A DNA stretch of 64,000 nucleotides from Gordonia spumicola (GTDB lineage Bacteria > Actinomycetota > Actinomycetes > Mycobacteriales > Mycobacteriaceae): the NCBI RefSeq assembly GCF_009932475.1, contig NZ_BJOV01000003.1, forward strand, positions 868,001 to 932,000, written 5' to 3'. Positions 18,799-27,937 of this stretch are shown piece by piece; positions within the stretch are counted from its first letter, which is position 1; the number at the start of each line of letters is the position of its first letter. Both the position numbers and the translations under genes were made by a program. Under the pieces are notes generated by a model. That model was not told the DNA's origin, ran no database searches, and saw only the letters and a program-made list of their open reading frames with translations.

Positions 18799-18876
18799 GT
18801 CTACCTCCTGGTCGGGCGAGCTTGTGATGTTGACATTAGACGTTGATACGTCGCCTGTCTATACATACACAGAGAT

Positions 18877-18899
18877 TTGTAAAGTGCTCGACTTCACAA
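18877..18899. promoter_or_regulatory. Palindromic operator candidate between alkB and SGNH hydrolase
   Basis: The sequence TTGTnAAGT-N5-ACTTnACAA is an inverted repeat with only one unmatched pair per arm. It lies 79 bp upstream of alkB and 34 bp upstream of the divergent SGNH hydrolase gene, in a short AT-richer stretch with TATA-like elements. It is a good candidate for binding by the TetR protein encoded at the end of the alkane operon, but that link is untested. Confidence 0.45.
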
Positions 18900-18932
18900 A
18901 CGACAAGCGAACACGTGGTTACTATCGGCTGC

Positions 18933-19712
18933 ATGGGCTACACGCGATTCGTCGCCATAGGCGACTCACAGACCGAAGGGATGTGCGACGGAGACGATTC
19001 CGCCGGCTACCGCGGCTGGGCCGATCGCCTCGCGGACCGTCTGGCCGTCCACAATCCGGGCCTTCAGTACGCCAACCTCGCGATCCGCGGAAAGAACACG
19101 AGAAACGCGCGCGAGGAACAACTCGGACCGTGCCTCGCCCTGCGGCCGGACCTGATCGCGGCTCCACTCGGCATGAACGACGTGATCGGTCGGGCCGACC
19201 CGGCGATCGTCCGCGCCGACCTCGACTTCATCTACCGTCGCCTCGCCGAATCCGGTGCGACAGTGGTGATCTCGACGTTCCCGGACGTGGCCCGGACCAT
19301 CCCGTTCGGCCGGACGGTCGAAGAACGACTACTCCTGCTCAACGACATGATGCGCGAGTTCGCGGCCACCTACGGCTTCGTCCTCGTCGACCTGTACACC
19401 GCACCCGTGCTCACCGATCTGCGTTCGTGGGCGCGAGATCGCCTCCACGCCTCACCGGCGGGCCACGACCGGTTCGCCGCGGGCGCCGCCTACGCGCTCG
19501 GCCTGCCGGGGAGTTCCGCCGACTGGGGCCACGCGCTTCCGCCCGCCTATGCACCGAATCCGGTGGTCCGCGCACTCGGCGACGCCCGCTGGATGGTCGA
19601 GTTCTTCACCCCGTGGATCATCCGCAAACTCCGCGGCCGTTCCCTCGGCGACGGCCGGGCGCCGAAACGACCGGAGCTCACACCGGTGATCGCGCCTCAA
19701 GCGCTGCGGTAG
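18933..19712 (+). CDS. SGNH/GDSL hydrolase (lipase/esterase-like)
   Basis: A 259-residue cytoplasmic hydrolase. Block I is AIGDSQTEG with the nucleophile Ser12; the Asn of block III is in PLGMNDV; the Asp/His pair is in DRLHASPAGHDRFA. It lacks a signal peptide. SGNH enzymes of this type cleave short acyl esters. The ATG at 18933 is used because the fold begins right after it; upstream in-frame codons cover the promoter region. Divergent from alkB, it may share its regulation and act on alkanol-derived esters, which is inference. The last 16 nt overlap the convergent lipoprotein gene. Confidence 0.85.
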   Translation: MGYTRFVAIGDSQTEGMCDGDDSAGYRGWADRLADRLAVHNPGLQYANLAIRGKNTRNAREEQLGPCLALRPDLIAAPLGMNDVIGRADPAIVRADLDFIYRRLAESGATVVISTFPDVARTIPFGRTVEERLLLLNDMMREFAATYGFVLVDLYTAPVLTDLRSWARDRLHASPAGHDRFAAGAAYALGLPGSSADWGHALPPAYAPNPVVRALGDARWMVEFFTPWIIRKLRGRSLGDGRAPKRPELTPVIAPQALR

Positions 19713-20299
19713 TCGACGCGGGTCGTCAGCTCGTCGCGGCACGCGAAGTAGTCGTCCCCCTGCGACGCCGCCCGGACCGTCACCCGCGAGTCGCCGCAGA
19801 CGATCTGCGACTGCCTGGCCCCGACCAACAGCTTCCACATCCCGGTCTGCGAGTCCTCGACGTCACGTGGACCCGGGACGGGAACCAGCCGTCGCCCGTC
19901 GAAGGTGTACACGCCGAACCACGCGTGCGTGCCGTCCGAGCCGCGGCCGACGACCACTTCCGCACCGGGCCGGTCGTCGAGGTCGTACAGCGCGACATCG
20001 CTGGTGACGGCTTCGGAGTAGACGTATTGAGCGCGCGGGACGACGGCCGATGCCACTCCCCTGCCGTCGCCGAACACGACGCGCAGTTCCGCGCTTCCGT
20101 CGACGCCCTCGACGACGGCGATTCCCTGCAGCGCGCCGCCGTCGGCGACGGAGCCCGCTCCGGCTCGGGTGCACGAGGGTCCGATCGCCCCGCACGGGTC
20201 GACGACGCGCGGTGTGGATCGGGAGGCCTCGCCGGGCGAGCACGCCGCGAGCGTCGCCGCAGCCACCGCGATCACCGCAGTCGTACGCACGATCACCAT
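19697..20299 (-). CDS. Predicted lipoprotein of unknown function
   Basis: A 200-residue lipoprotein. The signal peptide (from MVIVRTTAVIAV) ends in the lipobox LAAC, followed by a Ser/Arg linker. The body has four cysteines and beta-rich stretches such as DVALYDLDDRPGAEVVVG; no domain was recognised. GGGAGGG lies 4 nt before the ATG at 20299, which is therefore preferred over an ATG 18 nt further upstream. It converges on the SGNH hydrolase gene. Confidence 0.7.
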   Translation of the reverse strand: MVIVRTTAVIAVAAATLAACSPGEASRSTPRVVDPCGAIGPSCTRAGAGSVADGGALQGIAVVEGVDGSAELRVVFGDGRGVASAVVPRAQYVYSEAVTSDVALYDLDDRPGAEVVVGRGSDGTHAWFGVYTFDGRRLVPVPGPRDVEDSQTGMWKLLVGARQSQIVCGDSRVTVRAASQGDDYFACRDELTTRVDYRSA

Positions 20300-20389
20300 C
20301 GGCCCTCCCTGATGCAAGCACGCTACCGAATCTCACGAGCGAACTCCGACTAACCGAGCAGATCGGCTACCGTTCATCACGGAGCCCGG

Positions 20390-21733
20390 ATGGGCCGGAA
20401 GGGGACATTCATGGCCGCGAACATCTTCAGCGACTTCTTCGAACACAGCGACCCCGACCTCGTCGACAACGCGGATACTCGACGACGGGCCCTCTACGCG
20501 ATCGATGCCAACATCCTGATCAACTTGTACCGGTACAGCGACGACACCGCGGATCAGTACATTCGAGCACTCGGACAGATGCAGAGCAGCCTGTTCGTTC
20601 CACACCAGGCGATCAAAGAGTTCTGGGCCAACCGCGACCACGTGCGGAAGGGCGTGCACCACAGCGAGGCGAAGGGCAAGATCGAGTCTGCGAAGAAGGT
20701 CCTGATCAAGTCGTTCCGGGAGTGGTCCATCCGGTCCAATGTCTCGGTCGACTCGACATCGTCCGAGCTTGTCGGTGGTATCGACGAGGCCGTCGCCGCA
20801 ATGATGGCGCACATCGATGCCAGCAGCTCCAACCACGCGGAAGGCGTGACCGACGCGATCATCGCGGGCCTGAACGAGGCTATCGGCGACCGCGTCGGCG
20901 AACCCCCCACGGCCTCACAACGAGACAGCCTGCTCGCCGAGTTCAACAACCGAGTGAAGGCCGGAAAGGACACTCCAGGCGCGGCCGACATCGGCAAGGG
21001 CGACGACCGCTCGGCCGGTGACTTCATCTTCTGGACTCAATGCCTCGACGAAGTTCAACGCCTCCGCAGCGGCGCAGAGGGCCCGCTCGATCTCACCATC
21101 GTCACCGACGAGGTCAAAGAAGACTGGGTCCGCCCCTCGGCCCCGGGCTCCGCCAAACGTGCACGTCTGGGACTGGTCAGGGAGTACTACGACCGGACGG
21201 GCGGCACGTTGAGACTGGTCGACCGCAGCGGAATCCTCGAAATCGCGATGTCCCAGTTCGGAGCTGACGTCACCGACGCCGCGCGCGAACAGGTCGACAA
21301 CGTCGCAGACTCGATCGGCACCGAGTGGACGAAAGAGATAGTCGAGTCATACATGAACGTGCTGTGGAATCTTGGCAGCGCTCCTCAGCTCAAGCTCCTG
21401 ATCGCGGTCGCTGTCGCAGTGCACGAGTTCGAGTGGACCGGAATCTGGAAGGACGACGCCGCGAACCTCGTCGACCGGACCAGCCTGCAAGGTTTCACGG
21501 GCGCGTTCCAGACGCCGTTCAAACGGCAGGGGTTTCAGGACCTCAACTCGACCGGAGTGTCCGATCCTCCGATCACCCTCGACTGGTCCACTCAATCCTT
21601 CGAGATGAGCGACGACAGCGTCGCAGCCGTCATCGTCGACGTCTGTGGTGAGGACGAGGACTACACCCGTTTGGCAAACGAGGCGCGCGATTGGATCCGT
21701 TCCGGCGTCGACCTGACCCCCGAGGGAAGCTGA
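20390..21733 (+). CDS. PIN-like nuclease domain protein (PIN_8 / DUF4935-like), candidate defence effector
   Basis: A 447-residue protein. The N-terminal half carries a PIN-like domain of the PIN_8 kind: YAIDANILINLYRY with D39, the VPHQAIKEFWANRD segment with E77, GDFIFWTQCLDEV with D211, and IVTDEVKEDW with D240 and E244. These acidic residues fit a metal-dependent RNase/DNase site. The C-terminal half (about 280-447) is not recognised. An ATG at 20411 with AAGGGGA before it is an equally good start. The base composition is lower in GC than the flanking genes. The next gene begins 7 nt after its stop, forming a two-gene unit. PIN_8 proteins often sit in defence islands; a role in abortive infection is inference. 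Confidence 0.72.
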   Translation: MGRKGTFMAANIFSDFFEHSDPDLVDNADTRRRALYAIDANILINLYRYSDDTADQYIRALGQMQSSLFVPHQAIKEFWANRDHVRKGVHHSEAKGKIESAKKVLIKSFREWSIRSNVSVDSTSSELVGGIDEAVAAMMAHIDASSSNHAEGVTDAIIAGLNEAIGDRVGEPPTASQRDSLLAEFNNRVKAGKDTPGAADIGKGDDRSAGDFIFWTQCLDEVQRLRSGAEGPLDLTIVTDEVKEDWVRPSAPGSAKRARLGLVREYYDRTGGTLRLVDRSGILEIAMSQFGADVTDAAREQVDNVADSIGTEWTKEIVESYMNVLWNLGSAPQLKLLIAVAVAVHEFEWTGIWKDDAANLVDRTSLQGFTGAFQTPFKRQGFQDLNSTGVSDPPITLDWSTQSFEMSDDSVAAVIVDVCGEDEDYTRLANEARDWIRSGVDLTPEGS

Positions 21734-21739
21734 GGTCTC

Positions 21740-23158
21740 GTGGGCGAACCCTACGGTGACAGCACACAGTTCTTGGTCCTCCTCGCCGATGTCACGGCCG
21801 ATCACCGCATACTCTCCTCTCCGGGATGGCAACCGGGACCGCTCCCGATCACCTATTCCAGTCACGAGGGGCGGTCGACGACGACAACCGCTGACACACG
21901 CGGGACGAACTTCCCGTCTTCGATGAAACGGCACCTCTTCGACACCGATTTCCGGGGCCATTGCACGATGCCGCCGGTCTCGATGGAGTCGCTCGGGCTG
22001 CCCGATGCTTCGCTGGTCGCGGCCGAGTTGACCCTGCTCGACACCTCCGACACCGTGCTCGCGGACCAGACTCGCGGCGTCGTCACGCTGCACATCGCGA
22101 TCGACTCCGCTGATCCGGGCGACGTCGCGCTGGCGGTCAAGATTCTGTCCAAAGACCGCGGGGACAGCGCGACGAGCCCTCGCGGCGCCCGACTGCGCGA
22201 ATGGCTCAGACACGCCCCTCCACCGCTCGGCGATCCGGACGCTCTCGGTGACCATTGGCTGCAGACGCCCCGCGACAGTGCCGAGCCGGGTTCCCCATAC
22301 ATGTCCAGGCTGTCGGTGTATCCGATCGCGCTAGCCGAGAGACCTTCGACGGGGGATTCCGGCACCACAACCGTCCGCGACGGCGCTCACGGTGTGTCCG
22401 ACGATGGGCAGCACCGCAGTCTCCAACTGCTGAGTACGCTCCCGACCGGTCAACGAGTCGACTCGACACGACATCGTTCCGACGAGAGCATCCGGAGAGA
22501 CGCAGACGGGGTCATTCATCTGTCGAGAGACTGGTCCGCGCTCGTCAAACTGAGCGGCACATCCTTCGTCTTACACAGCGAGACGAGCTCACCTTTCAGG
22601 CCACTCGCGCCGATCTATATGCGAACCCTCTACTCGGACGCCCTCGTCATCGGAAGGCTGCAGTCGGCTGCACTCAGCGCCCTGGAGGATGCTGTCCAGC
22701 ATGCTCGTCAAGCGACGATCGGCGAACGCTCCGGAACCGAACTCCTACGGCGTGTGAATGCGATCGACGAAGCCTGGGTGGTGCTGCAGTCTCGGTACTG
22801 GATCCGCGTCGGCGATGCCGTCGGACAGTCGATGAAGTTCACTTCCGCCTATCGCGACGCCATGCAGCTCACCACTCACGCCTCCGAGCTGAGCGACGGC
22901 CTTGCGCACTTCACTCGCATCGCGGAACGTCGGGTGAATGTGGCGAGCGCCGAGAGCGAACGGCGAACGACGTCCGCGTTGAACGCGATCGCCTACGTCG
23001 GGCTTCCGGTCTCCATCTCTTTCGCAGCGAGCGAATTCACTCCGGGCGACCCGAGCTGGATCAGGTTCGCCGCGATCCTCGGGATCACGTTCGTGTTGAC
23101 TGCCACGATCTGGTGGGGTTTCCGCAGCTATACGAGCGAGCCCCGCCGCGAGGAGTAG
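21740..23158 (+). CDS. Unknown protein with C-terminal two-helix membrane anchor, partner of PIN-like nuclease
   Basis: A 472-residue protein with a GTG start 6 nt after the nuclease stop. The first 300 residues are soluble and unlike any family I know. A helical stretch (about 330-410, with RIAERRVNVASAESERR) leads to two membrane helices, NAIAYVGLPVSISFAA and FAAILGITFVLTATIWWGF, and a short basic-acidic tail. The helical stalk with a terminal helix pair resembles CorA-like or effector-membrane architectures, but this is only a shape comparison. Close spacing with the nuclease and shared low GC suggest both work together, perhaps as membrane sensor and nuclease. Confidence 0.6.
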   Translation: MGEPYGDSTQFLVLLADVTADHRILSSPGWQPGPLPITYSSHEGRSTTTTADTRGTNFPSSMKRHLFDTDFRGHCTMPPVSMESLGLPDASLVAAELTLLDTSDTVLADQTRGVVTLHIAIDSADPGDVALAVKILSKDRGDSATSPRGARLREWLRHAPPPLGDPDALGDHWLQTPRDSAEPGSPYMSRLSVYPIALAERPSTGDSGTTTVRDGAHGVSDDGQHRSLQLLSTLPTGQRVDSTRHRSDESIRRDADGVIHLSRDWSALVKLSGTSFVLHSETSSPFRPLAPIYMRTLYSDALVIGRLQSAALSALEDAVQHARQATIGERSGTELLRRVNAIDEAWVVLQSRYWIRVGDAVGQSMKFTSAYRDAMQLTTHASELSDGLAHFTRIAERRVNVASAESERRTTSALNAIAYVGLPVSISFAASEFTPGDPSWIRFAAILGITFVLTATIWWGFRSYTSEPRREE

Positions 23159-23164
23159 TGCGCC

Positions 23165-23359
23165 CTACGCGGGCAAACGCCCCTCGGCGACGTCGAGCAC
23201 CCACTGCTCGGGTTCTTCGCCTTGCAGCCGGGCCACCTTCACCAGAATGTTGGCCGCCGACTGGCGTGCGCGGCTGGTCCGACCGGCGAGAATGAAATCG
23301 GCGCCTGCGCGTTCGCGCGCACTCCGTTCAAGACGTGCACGCTCCTCGGGAGACGTCAT
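23165..23359 (-). CDS. Small hypothetical protein, third gene of coupled cassette
   Basis: A 64-residue soluble, charged protein (begins MTSPEERARLERSARERAG). No family recognised; the N-terminal half is likely helical. Its ATG overlaps the stop of the preceding gene by 4 nt (ATGA), which strongly supports translation. It ends 6 nt from the convergent end of the membrane protein gene of the PIN pair. Confidence 0.55.
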   Translation of the reverse strand: MTSPEERARLERSARERAGADFILAGRTSRARQSAANILVKVARLQGEEPEQWVLDVAEGRLPA

Positions 23360-23691
23360 GACTGTTCACCTCGGCCCGTGTCACTGGACGATCTACGCGC
23401 CCTCAGATTAGCAGTCGCGGCCAGGATCCCGATCTCACTAGAGGTCACCAGAGGCGACTCCGTGAGCGCTTCCAGAACTGCAAACCCCAGTTCACTGGAC
23501 GCGTCGTCGCCCTCGTGGGCTTGCTCCGCCGCCCACTGAAACCGTCGCCACCACTCGGCTCTCGCGTCGAAGCGATCACGGTGCATTCGGTCCGCGGCCT
23601 CCGATCGTTGCCGCTGCAACAGTGTCCCGACCACGCCGATCGACGCGAGTACACCGACAACCAGCGTGACCCAGGCCTGTGGCGTCATCAT
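23356..23691 (-). CDS. Small single-pass membrane protein, second gene of coupled cassette
   Basis: A 111-residue protein with one N-terminal membrane helix (AWVTLVVGVLASIGVVGTLL, residues about 6-25) and a cytoplasmic part rich in Arg, Trp and Glu (for example DARAEWWRRFQWAAEQ). No family recognised. The start ATG (23691) overlaps the stop of the upstream gene, and its stop overlaps the start of the downstream gene, so all three are translationally coupled. An ATG directly adjacent (23688) is an alternative start. Confidence 0.6.
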   Translation of the reverse strand: MMTPQAWVTLVVGVLASIGVVGTLLQRQRSEAADRMHRDRFDARAEWWRRFQWAAEQAHEGDDASSELGFAVLEALTESPLVTSSEIGILAATANLRARRSSSDTGRGEQS

Positions 23692-24200
23692 GAGTCCACG
23701 TCGAACGGGGCTATCCGCTCCAGGTCGGCAACGATGCGCCGCAGCGCCTCTGGAACTGGGTACAAGGTCCGTTCGGCGGCATCGTGACTGCGGATGGCTC
23801 GTCGCAAGTACCGCGCACTGCCACACATCTCCCGGTAGGCGTCGACAAGCTCGTCATCCTCCATCGACGGTGCACGTTCCGGCATCCACCGATGGACCCG
23901 CGCTTCCCGATCCCAATCATGCTGGTCGTGGAGCGCCGTGCAGATGCCGACGATCCTCGCGAAGGACGGATCGCCCACGAACAGACTCCACTGCGATACG
24001 TGCCCCAGGGTCTCGACACGCGGCGAGAATCGCATCATCCGCGTCAGCCACTCCTTCGCCGATCCACCCTCGTCGCGCGCGAGTTCACCGGCGATCGTGG
24101 GCCACTCCCACACCGGAGCCCGGGCGGCCCGACGCAAGGCCAGCCGCAGCTTCGGCGAGGCGTCGTGCCGCCTCTTCGGTGCGGTCTTCTTCCGTGGCAT
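23688..24200 (-). CDS. Hypothetical protein, first gene of coupled cassette
   Basis: A 170-residue soluble protein with a basic N-terminus (MPRKKTAPKRRHDASPK) that could contact nucleic acid or membrane, followed by a mostly helical body (YREMCGSARYLRRAIRSHD). No domain recognised. AAGGGGG lies 6 nt before the ATG at 24200. The gene opens a three-gene unit with 4 nt overlaps that faces the PIN-like nuclease pair. Composition is closer to the accessory region than to the neighbouring fad genes. Confidence 0.58.
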   Translation of the reverse strand: MPRKKTAPKRRHDASPKLRLALRRAARAPVWEWPTIAGELARDEGGSAKEWLTRMMRFSPRVETLGHVSQWSLFVGDPSFARIVGICTALHDQHDWDREARVHRWMPERAPSMEDDELVDAYREMCGSARYLRRAIRSHDAAERTLYPVPEALRRIVADLERIAPFDVDS

Positions 24201-24291
24201 GTCGTCCCCCTTCGACACCACGAGGATCGCACCGAAGAGGCGGAATCGTCGAGGACGAATTCCACAGGCTTTGACCTGCGGAGACGACGAA

Positions 24292-24323
24292 GCGGCCCCG
24301 GTGGATCTCTCCACCGGGGCCGC
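24292..24323. terminator. Terminator hairpin after fadAB
   Basis: Perfect 14 bp stem, GCGGCCCCGGTGGA paired with its complement, around a TCTC loop. It lies 61 nt beyond the fadB stop and 91 nt upstream of the leftward cassette that begins at 24200. It most likely ends the fadA-fadB transcript and insulates the accessory island from it. Confidence 0.75.
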
Positions 24324-24384
24324 CATCTCGACTGCGCTCGATGAGCGGGGAAGGCCCGCTCGACGAACGCCGCGAGTTGTCAGA

Positions 24385-26583
24385 TCACTTGACGAGGTTC
24401 TCGTTCGTCAGCTTCTCGACTCCTGCCTCGGCCTTCTCGACGAGCGAGGCCGGGGGCTCGAAGTGCGAGCCGTACTTCGACGCGAGGTCGCGGGCGCGGG
24501 CGACGAAGCCTGCGATGCCGCCCTCGTAGCCGTTGATGTACTGCACCACGCCACCCGTCCACGCCGGGAAGCCGATGCCGAAGATCGAACCGATGTTCGC
24601 GTCTTCGACGGAGGTGAGAACACCCTCGTCGAAGCACTTGATCGTCTCGAGCGACTCGGCGAAGAGCATGCGCTCCTTCATGTCCTCGAACGGGATCTCC
24701 GTCGAACCGGACTTGAAGTGGTCACGGATGCCCTGCCACAGCAGCTGACGCTTGCCTTCGGCGTCGTAGTCGTAGAACGCCTTGCCGTCCTTGCGGCCGG
24801 TGCGGCCGTTCTCGACCATCCAGTCGATGACCTCGTACGAGCCGTGCTGCGGGGCCTCGCCACCGGCGGCGACGATGGCCGCCTCGGTCTCCTTGCGGAT
24901 CTTCTGCGGCAGCGTCAGGGTCAGCTCGTCCATGAGCTGCAGCGGCGGAGCCGGGTAGCCGGCCTGGCTGCCCGCCTGCTCGATGAACGCGGGCTCGACG
25001 CCCTCGCCGACGGCGGCGACGGCCTCGTTGACGAAGGTGCCGATCACGCGCGAGGTGAAGAAGCCGCGGCTGTCGTTGACGACGATCGGCGTCTTGCGGA
25101 TGGCGAGCGTGTAATCGATGACCTTGGCGAGGACCTCGTCCTTGGTCTTCTCACCGCGGATGATCTCCACCAGCGGCATCTTGTCGACGGGCGAGAAGAA
25201 GTGGATGCCGATGAAGTCCTCGGGACGGTTGACGCCCTCGGCGAGGATGGTGATCGGCAGGGTCGAGGTGTTGGAGCCGAGGACCGCGTCGGGCTCGACG
25301 ATGTCCTGGATCTCCTGGAACACCTTGTTCTTGACCTCGACCGACTCGAACGCGGCCTCGATGACGAGGTCGACGCCCTTGAAGTCGGCCGGGTCGATCG
25401 TCGGGGTGATGCGTGCGAGCAGCGCGTCCGACTTCTCCTGCGTGGTCTTGCCGCGCGAGAGCGCCTTGGCCTCGAGCTTCTCCGAGTAGCCCTTGCCGCG
25501 CTTGGCGGCCTCGATGTCGATGTCCTTGAGGACGACCTCGATGCCCGCCTTGGCCGACACGTAGGCGATGGCAGCGCCCATCATGCCCGCGCCGATGACG
25601 CCGACCTTCTTGGCCTGGAACTTCTCGACACCCTTCGGGCGCGAGCCGCCGCCGTTGATGTGCTGCAGGTCGAAGAAGAACGCCTTGATCATGTTCTGCG
25701 CGACCTGGCCGGTCACCAGCGACACGAAGTAGCGGGTCTCGACCTCGTCGGCGGTGTCGACGTCGACGTATGCGCCTTCGACGGCTGCGGCCATGATGGC
25801 GCGCGGCGCCGGCATGTTGGTGCCCTTGATCTGCTTACGCAGGAGGGCGGGCAGTGCGGGCAGGTTGGCTGCGACGGCCGGGTTGGTCGGTGCGCCGCCG
25901 GGCATCTTGTAGCCCTTGACGTCGAACGGCTGCTGAGCCTCGGGGTTGGCCGCGATCCACGCCTTGGCGGCGGGGACGAGCTCCTCGATCGAGCCGACGA
26001 CCTCGTTGACCAGGCCGGTCTCCTTGGCCTTGGTCGGGTTCAGGCGCGGGCCCTGCAGCAGGACGCCCATGAGGGCCTGCTGGATGCCGAGAAGGCGCAC
26101 GGTGCGGACCACGCCGCCGCCGCCGGGGAGCAGGCCGAGGGTCACCTCGGGCAGGCCGAGCTGGTTGCCCTTGACGTCGGCTGCGACACGGTAGTGGCAG
26201 TGCAGGGCGATCTCGAGGCCGCCGCCCAGGGCCGCGCCGTTGATGGCGGCGACGACCGGCTTGCCGAGGGTCTCCAGGCGACGCAGGACCTTCTTGAGGC
26301 CGTTGGTGCGGTTGGTGATCTCGGTGGCGATCTCCTCCTTGGACTTGTCGCCGCGTCCCGACGTCATGTCCTTGAGGTCGCCGCCGGCGAAGAAGGTCTT
26401 CTTCGCCGAGGTCAGGATGACACCGGTGATGTCGTCCTTCTCAGCTTCGAGGCGATCGACGGTGGCCGACATCGAGTCGATGTACAGCTGGTTCATCGTG
26501 TTGGCGCCCTGGTTGGGGTCGTCCATCGTCAGGACGACGACGCCGTCGGCGTCCTTCTCCCACGAAATCATGTTGTCAGTCAT
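24385..26583 (-). CDS. fadB: Fatty acid oxidation multifunctional protein alpha (enoyl-CoA hydratase / 3-hydroxyacyl-CoA dehydrogenase)
   Basis: A 732-residue bifunctional beta-oxidation enzyme. The crotonase domain (about 1-190) keeps both catalytic glutamates, in GGGLEIALHCHYRVA and LPEVTLGLLPGGGG. The NAD-binding domain starts near residue 330 with VGVIGAGMMGAAIAY, and the dehydrogenase motif HFFSPVDKMPLVEIIRG carries the catalytic His. Two C-terminal 3HCDH domains complete it. It forms the trifunctional complex with FadA, whose gene lies 29 nt upstream. Start MTDNMISWEKD at 26583; an ATG four codons later is possible. Confidence 0.95.
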   Translation of the reverse strand: MTDNMISWEKDADGVVVLTMDDPNQGANTMNQLYIDSMSATVDRLEAEKDDITGVILTSAKKTFFAGGDLKDMTSGRGDKSKEEIATEITNRTNGLKKVLRRLETLGKPVVAAINGAALGGGLEIALHCHYRVAADVKGNQLGLPEVTLGLLPGGGGVVRTVRLLGIQQALMGVLLQGPRLNPTKAKETGLVNEVVGSIEELVPAAKAWIAANPEAQQPFDVKGYKMPGGAPTNPAVAANLPALPALLRKQIKGTNMPAPRAIMAAAVEGAYVDVDTADEVETRYFVSLVTGQVAQNMIKAFFFDLQHINGGGSRPKGVEKFQAKKVGVIGAGMMGAAIAYVSAKAGIEVVLKDIDIEAAKRGKGYSEKLEAKALSRGKTTQEKSDALLARITPTIDPADFKGVDLVIEAAFESVEVKNKVFQEIQDIVEPDAVLGSNTSTLPITILAEGVNRPEDFIGIHFFSPVDKMPLVEIIRGEKTKDEVLAKVIDYTLAIRKTPIVVNDSRGFFTSRVIGTFVNEAVAAVGEGVEPAFIEQAGSQAGYPAPPLQLMDELTLTLPQKIRKETEAAIVAAGGEAPQHGSYEVIDWMVENGRTGRKDGKAFYDYDAEGKRQLLWQGIRDHFKSGSTEIPFEDMKERMLFAESLETIKCFDEGVLTSVEDANIGSIFGIGFPAWTGGVVQYINGYEGGIAGFVARARDLASKYGSHFEPPASLVEKAEAGVEKLTNENLVK

Positions 26584-26612
26584 GAAAGTCTTTTCCTTTT
26601 GTTCCGTGGCCG

Positions 26613-27824
26613 TCAGAGGCGCTCGATGACGGTTGCGACGCCCATGCCGCCGCCGATGCAGAGGGTGACCAGGCCGTAGCGGCCGCCGATGCGGTCCAGC
26701 TCGTCCAGGGTCGAGCCGAGGATCATCGCGCCGGTGGCGCCGAGCGGGTGACCGAGGGCGATGGCGCCGCCGTTGATGTTGACCTTCTCGTGGGGAACCT
26801 TGAGGTCCTTCATCCACTTCATGACGACCGAGGCGAAGGCCTCGTTCAGCTCGAACACGTCGATGTCGTCGACGGTCAGGCCCGCGCGCTTGAGGGCGAG
26901 CTCGGTCGACGGGGTCGGGCCGGTGAGCATGATCGACGGCTCGGAACCGATCTCGCCGTACGAGACGATGCGGCCGCGCGGAGTCAGGCCGTTGCGTTTG
27001 CCCGCCTCCTCGGAGCCGATGAGGACCAGGCCGGAGCCGTCGACGATGCCGGAGCTGTTGCCGCCGGTGTGGACGTGATTGACCTGCTCGACGTTCGGGT
27101 ACTTCTGCATCACGACGTCGTCGAAGCCCGCCATGGCAGCGAGGCCCGCGAACGCGGGCTTGAGCTTGCCGAGGCTCTCGACGGTGGTGCCGGGACGACG
27201 GTGCTCATCGTTGTCGAGGAGCGTGACGCCGTTGATGTCCTTGACGGGGATGATCGACTTCGAGAAGCGACCCTCGTCCCACGCCTGTGCGGCGCGACGC
27301 TGCGACTCGGCTGCGTACGCGTCGACGTCGTCGCGCGAGAAGCCCTCGATGGTCGCGATGAGGTCGGCGCCGATGCCCTGCGGTGCGATGTAGTTGTCGT
27401 ACGCGGTGGCGGGGTCCATGAAGAGCGCGCCGCCGTCGCTGCCCATCGGCACGCGCGACATCGACTCGACGCCGCCCGCGAGGACGAGGTCGTCGAAGCC
27501 CGAGCGGACCTTGGCCGCAGCCAGGTTCACGGCCTCCAGGCCGGAGGCGCAGAAGCGGTTGATCTGGGTGCCGGGCACTGTCTCGCCGAGACCCGACGTG
27601 AGCGCTGCGGTACGTGCGATCACGGCGCCCTGCTCGCCGACCGGCGACACGACGCCGAGAACGACGTCGTTGATGTCCTTGGGATCGAGATCGCCGTGAC
27701 GGGCGAGAAGTCCGTCGATCAGACCCGAGACGAGATCGATCGGCTTGACGCTGTGCAGCGAGCCTCCGCGCTGCTTGCCACGGGGCGTGCGGACCGCCTC
27801 GTAGATGAATGCTTCGTCGGACAC
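26613..27824 (-). CDS. fadA: Acetyl-CoA acyltransferase (3-ketoacyl-CoA thiolase), FadAB complex
   Basis: A 403-residue thiolase that releases acetyl-CoA in the last step of beta-oxidation. The nucleophile is C92 in [10 protein letters not shown]; the His and second Cys are in [14 protein letters not shown] and LCIGGGMG near the C-terminus. The GTG start at 27824 follows AAAGGAA by a suitable distance; length equals that of mycobacterial FadA. It is first in the operon with fadB and divergent from a tandem-TetR regulator. Confidence 0.95.
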   Translation of the reverse strand: MSDEAFIYEAVRTPRGKQRGGSLHSVKPIDLVSGLIDGLLARHGDLDPKDINDVVLGVVSPVGEQGAVIARTAALTSGLGETVPGTQINRFCASGLEAVNLAAAKVRSGFDDLVLAGGVESMSRVPMGSDGGALFMDPATAYDNYIAPQGIGADLIATIEGFSRDDVDAYAAESQRRAAQAWDEGRFSKSIIPVKDINGVTLLDNDEHRRPGTTVESLGKLKPAFAGLAAMAGFDDVVMQKYPNVEQVNHVHTGGNSSGIVDGSGLVLIGSEEAGKRNGLTPRGRIVSYGEIGSEPSIMLTGPTPSTELALKRAGLTVDDIDVFELNEAFASVVMKWMKDLKVPHEKVNINGGAIALGHPLGATGAMILGSTLDELDRIGGRYGLVTLCIGGGMGVATVIERL

Positions 27825-27844
27825 AGGTGTTCCTTTCACACGAA

Positions 27845-27868
27845 CCTCAGATGGTTACGACCATGAGG
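27845..27868. promoter_or_regulatory. Inverted repeat in the fadA / tandem-TetR divergent promoter
   Basis: An extended inverted repeat with inner arms ATGGT-TACG-ACCAT (27851-27864) and outer arms CCTCA/TGAGG, 21 bp upstream of the fadA start. A second pair of the same inner arms with a 6 nt spacer lies at 27938-27953. Both may bind the tandem-TetR protein encoded immediately to the right. Confidence 0.45.
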
Positions 27869-27937
27869 CTAACCCCCAATAACGGTTTTGGCTATAGCGG
27901 GAGGTCAGATGCCTACAAATTCATCCAGACTTCGGCT

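Noticed and set aside
23938..26679. Very long open frame on the plus strand opposite fadB
   Set aside because: Its translation is low-complexity (Asp/Leu/Arg/Val-rich) antisense of the well-supported fadB gene; a GC-skew artefact.
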